Of a stretch of DNA of 64,000 bases, positions 62,474-64,000 are shown in pieces (positions within the stretch are counted from its first letter, which is position 1; every line of letters starts with the position of its first letter). The translations under genes were made by a program, and so were the position numbers. This DNA is from Dichotomocladium elegans (lineage: Eukaryota > Mucoromycota > Mucoromycetes > Mucorales > Lichtheimiaceae), in the NCBI GenBank assembly GCA_025716815.1, contig JAIXMN010000023.1, positions 310,001-374,000 of the forward strand, read 5' to 3'. The notes under the pieces were generated by a model that was not told the DNA's origin, did no database searches, and was given only the letters and a program-made list of their open reading frames with translations.

Positions 62474-62770
62474 AAACATTTTCTATTTCATCGATATATC
62501 CCTCCCTCTTTCCTCGCACACACACACACACACACCCTCTTGTAATTAACTCAGCATTCATCCTTACGGCCAAGCCATCACTACTCTCCTTGGCACAGAT
62601 CATCCAATGTACAAACAAACAAACAAAAAAAAAGGAAAATAGTAACAAACATCATTAAACCGCCATCATCTTCAAGAAAAATAAATAAATACTGACAACC
62701 GATTAGCCTGTAGAAACAAACAAAAAAGCAGTTTTCAATCTTTACGTAGTAGCACAGCATTCAATGTAAT

Positions 62771-63957
62771 CTAAGTCAGAATCTCAACGCCTGTCTCCGT
62801 CACCAGCATCGTATGCTCAAATTGCGCGGATCGCTTGCCATCCGCTGTAACCGCAGTCCAATTATCAGGCCTACCACCAGAGTATAAGCCACAGTTTGCC
62901 GAGTACTCATTTTGCGGGTGTCCCCTTACCAGATCTCATCTCTCCAAGTGCCTTCACAAATCATAGGTTCAATCGTAAACACATGTCCAGGTCTCAGGAC
63001 ACCAACGGCCTTGTTGTCTGTTTTTTTTTTTAATAAAAAAGATGAATGGAAAACCATACTTTTTGCTAAATAGATAAAAGGAACCTTACTGGCATAGTGT
63101 GGTACACTCGGTGCACAATGGAACAGCTGATTGATACCGTGGCCGCAGAACGTACGCACGACCGAGAATCCATTGGCCGTAGCATGGGCTTCAATCACCT
63201 TTCCGAAATCACGATATTTTGCGCCGGGCTTAACAAGCGCGATGGCTTTTTCGAGGCACTCGCGTGCTGTCTGTACAAGTTTCTTGCCTGCTTCGTCGAC
63301 TTTGCCCACAAGATATGTCTCGTTCAAATCGCCGTGGAAACCATTATAGTAACATGTCACATCAAGATTGATAATGTCACCCTCTTTCAGCACATACTGA
63401 TCCGGGATACCATGGCAGATGACTAGAAACGATTTCAGTCAGTCATCCTCGGTGGTTTTCATCTTAAGAAATGTAGGTGATTGAAAACATGCCTTCATTG
63501 ACAGATCTATGTGTAGATTATATACATGTAAACCATTATGCGCATCCATTGACATACACTTGCTCGACTTTTCTCTCTCTCTCTCTTTCTGCCTCTCGGA
63601 GCCTTAACTTACGTGCACACCGACTTTGGAAAATGATAATAGTTCAACGGAGAAGGATAGGCATTGCGTTCGATGGTTGCTTCGTGCACGATACGATCGA
63701 TTTCATCAGTCGTAATACCGGGTCGGATTGCAGCAGCACCAATGTCCAACACTTCTCTCGCAATCTACATAAATGGCCCTCCACTCTCGATAAATATTCT
63801 TGTTCAGCAGCACCATACCACACTCTCCGCGGAGGCAGTTGAATTACCTTGCACACGGCGCGCATGCCCTCGATTTCTTCCTTGTTCAAAACCTTGATGA
63901 CCGAGCTAGCGCGCACCTTTTGCTCGGATGCGGAAATGCCCGATTCGGCATAATCGG
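62771..63957 (-). CDS. MAP1: Type I methionine aminopeptidase, 5' partial
   Basis: Exons on the minus strand: 63957-63848, 63764-63613, 63506-63493, 63422-63090, 63017-62930 and 62870-62771; an acceptor at 63958 shows that upstream exons lie beyond the window. All five metal ligands of the pita-bread fold are visible: the two Asp in [19 protein letters not shown], His in [11 protein letters not shown], Glu in [10 protein letters not shown] and Glu in AQFEHTM. The enzyme removes the initiator methionine from nascent cytosolic proteins. The zinc-finger N-terminus expected of eukaryotic MetAP1 would be outside the window. Exon 63506-63493 is 14 bases and its donor is GC (GCATGT), both needed to read [12 protein letters not shown]. 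It converges on the trehalose phosphatase gene, 297 bases apart. Confidence 0.93.
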
Positions 63958-64000
63958 CTAAAAAGAGCGTATCACTGTCAGTTTTTGTATCATTCAGTAA

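Overview
This is nuclear DNA from a filamentous fungus, most likely an early-diverging one of the Mucoromycota (Mucorales-like). The evidence is many short introns (about 50-140 bases) with GTAAGT/GTACGT-type donors, pyrimidine-rich leaders, eukaryote-only complexes (Mediator, COP9 signalosome, ESCRT, GPI transferase), a fungal Spt23/Mga2-type regulator, and a relic of a TnpB/Fanzor-like transposon protein of a kind I associate with Mucorales genomes. No ribosomal or mitochondrial sequence is present. The species cannot be named from the sequence.

Layout. 1-2062: 3' part of an LRR protein ending in a GAT-like domain (+). 6587-8284: two-HMG-box protein (+). 10256-16545: MED12 (+), facing a 114-residue cysteine-rich protein (-). 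17858-18551: an unrecognised four-exon gene (-), divergent from VTA1 (+), which faces CSN2 (-) with only 23 bases between stop codons. 25120-26220: SIS-CBS sugar-phosphate isomerase (+). 27522-29501: sugar transporter (-), then a 117-residue helical protein (-). 31332-38827: a 13-exon gene for a 2,225-residue macroglobulin-like protein (-). 40599-41265: PIG-H/Gpi15 (-). 41743-43745: a short Spt23/Mga2-like IPT protein (-). 45486-46968: aspartate aminotransferase (+), facing an alpha-arrestin (-, 47053-49273). 50708-52907: an 11-exon gene of unknown function (-) whose 5' end lies in a 377-base tandem triplication, followed by the Fanzor-like relic (53990-55220, -). 56835-57041: possible small secreted protein (+). 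57535-58388: F-box protein (-). 60066-62473: trehalose-6-phosphate phosphatase (+). 62771-end: type I methionine aminopeptidase (-, 5' end outside the window).

Exon boundaries were assigned by hand from splice consensus and reading-frame continuity. In every complete model the exon lengths sum to a multiple of three, and protein lengths match the families where known (CSN2 444, AAT 408 residues). The genes are mostly housekeeping and show no operon-like functional grouping. Two broad themes recur: regulated proteolysis and endosomal traffic (CSN2, F-box, VTA1, arrestin, LRR-GAT) and carbohydrate metabolism (transporter, isomerase, trehalose phosphatase). The accessory part is 50.7-57 kb. Four introns appear to use GC donors, and one methionine aminopeptidase exon is only 14 bases long.
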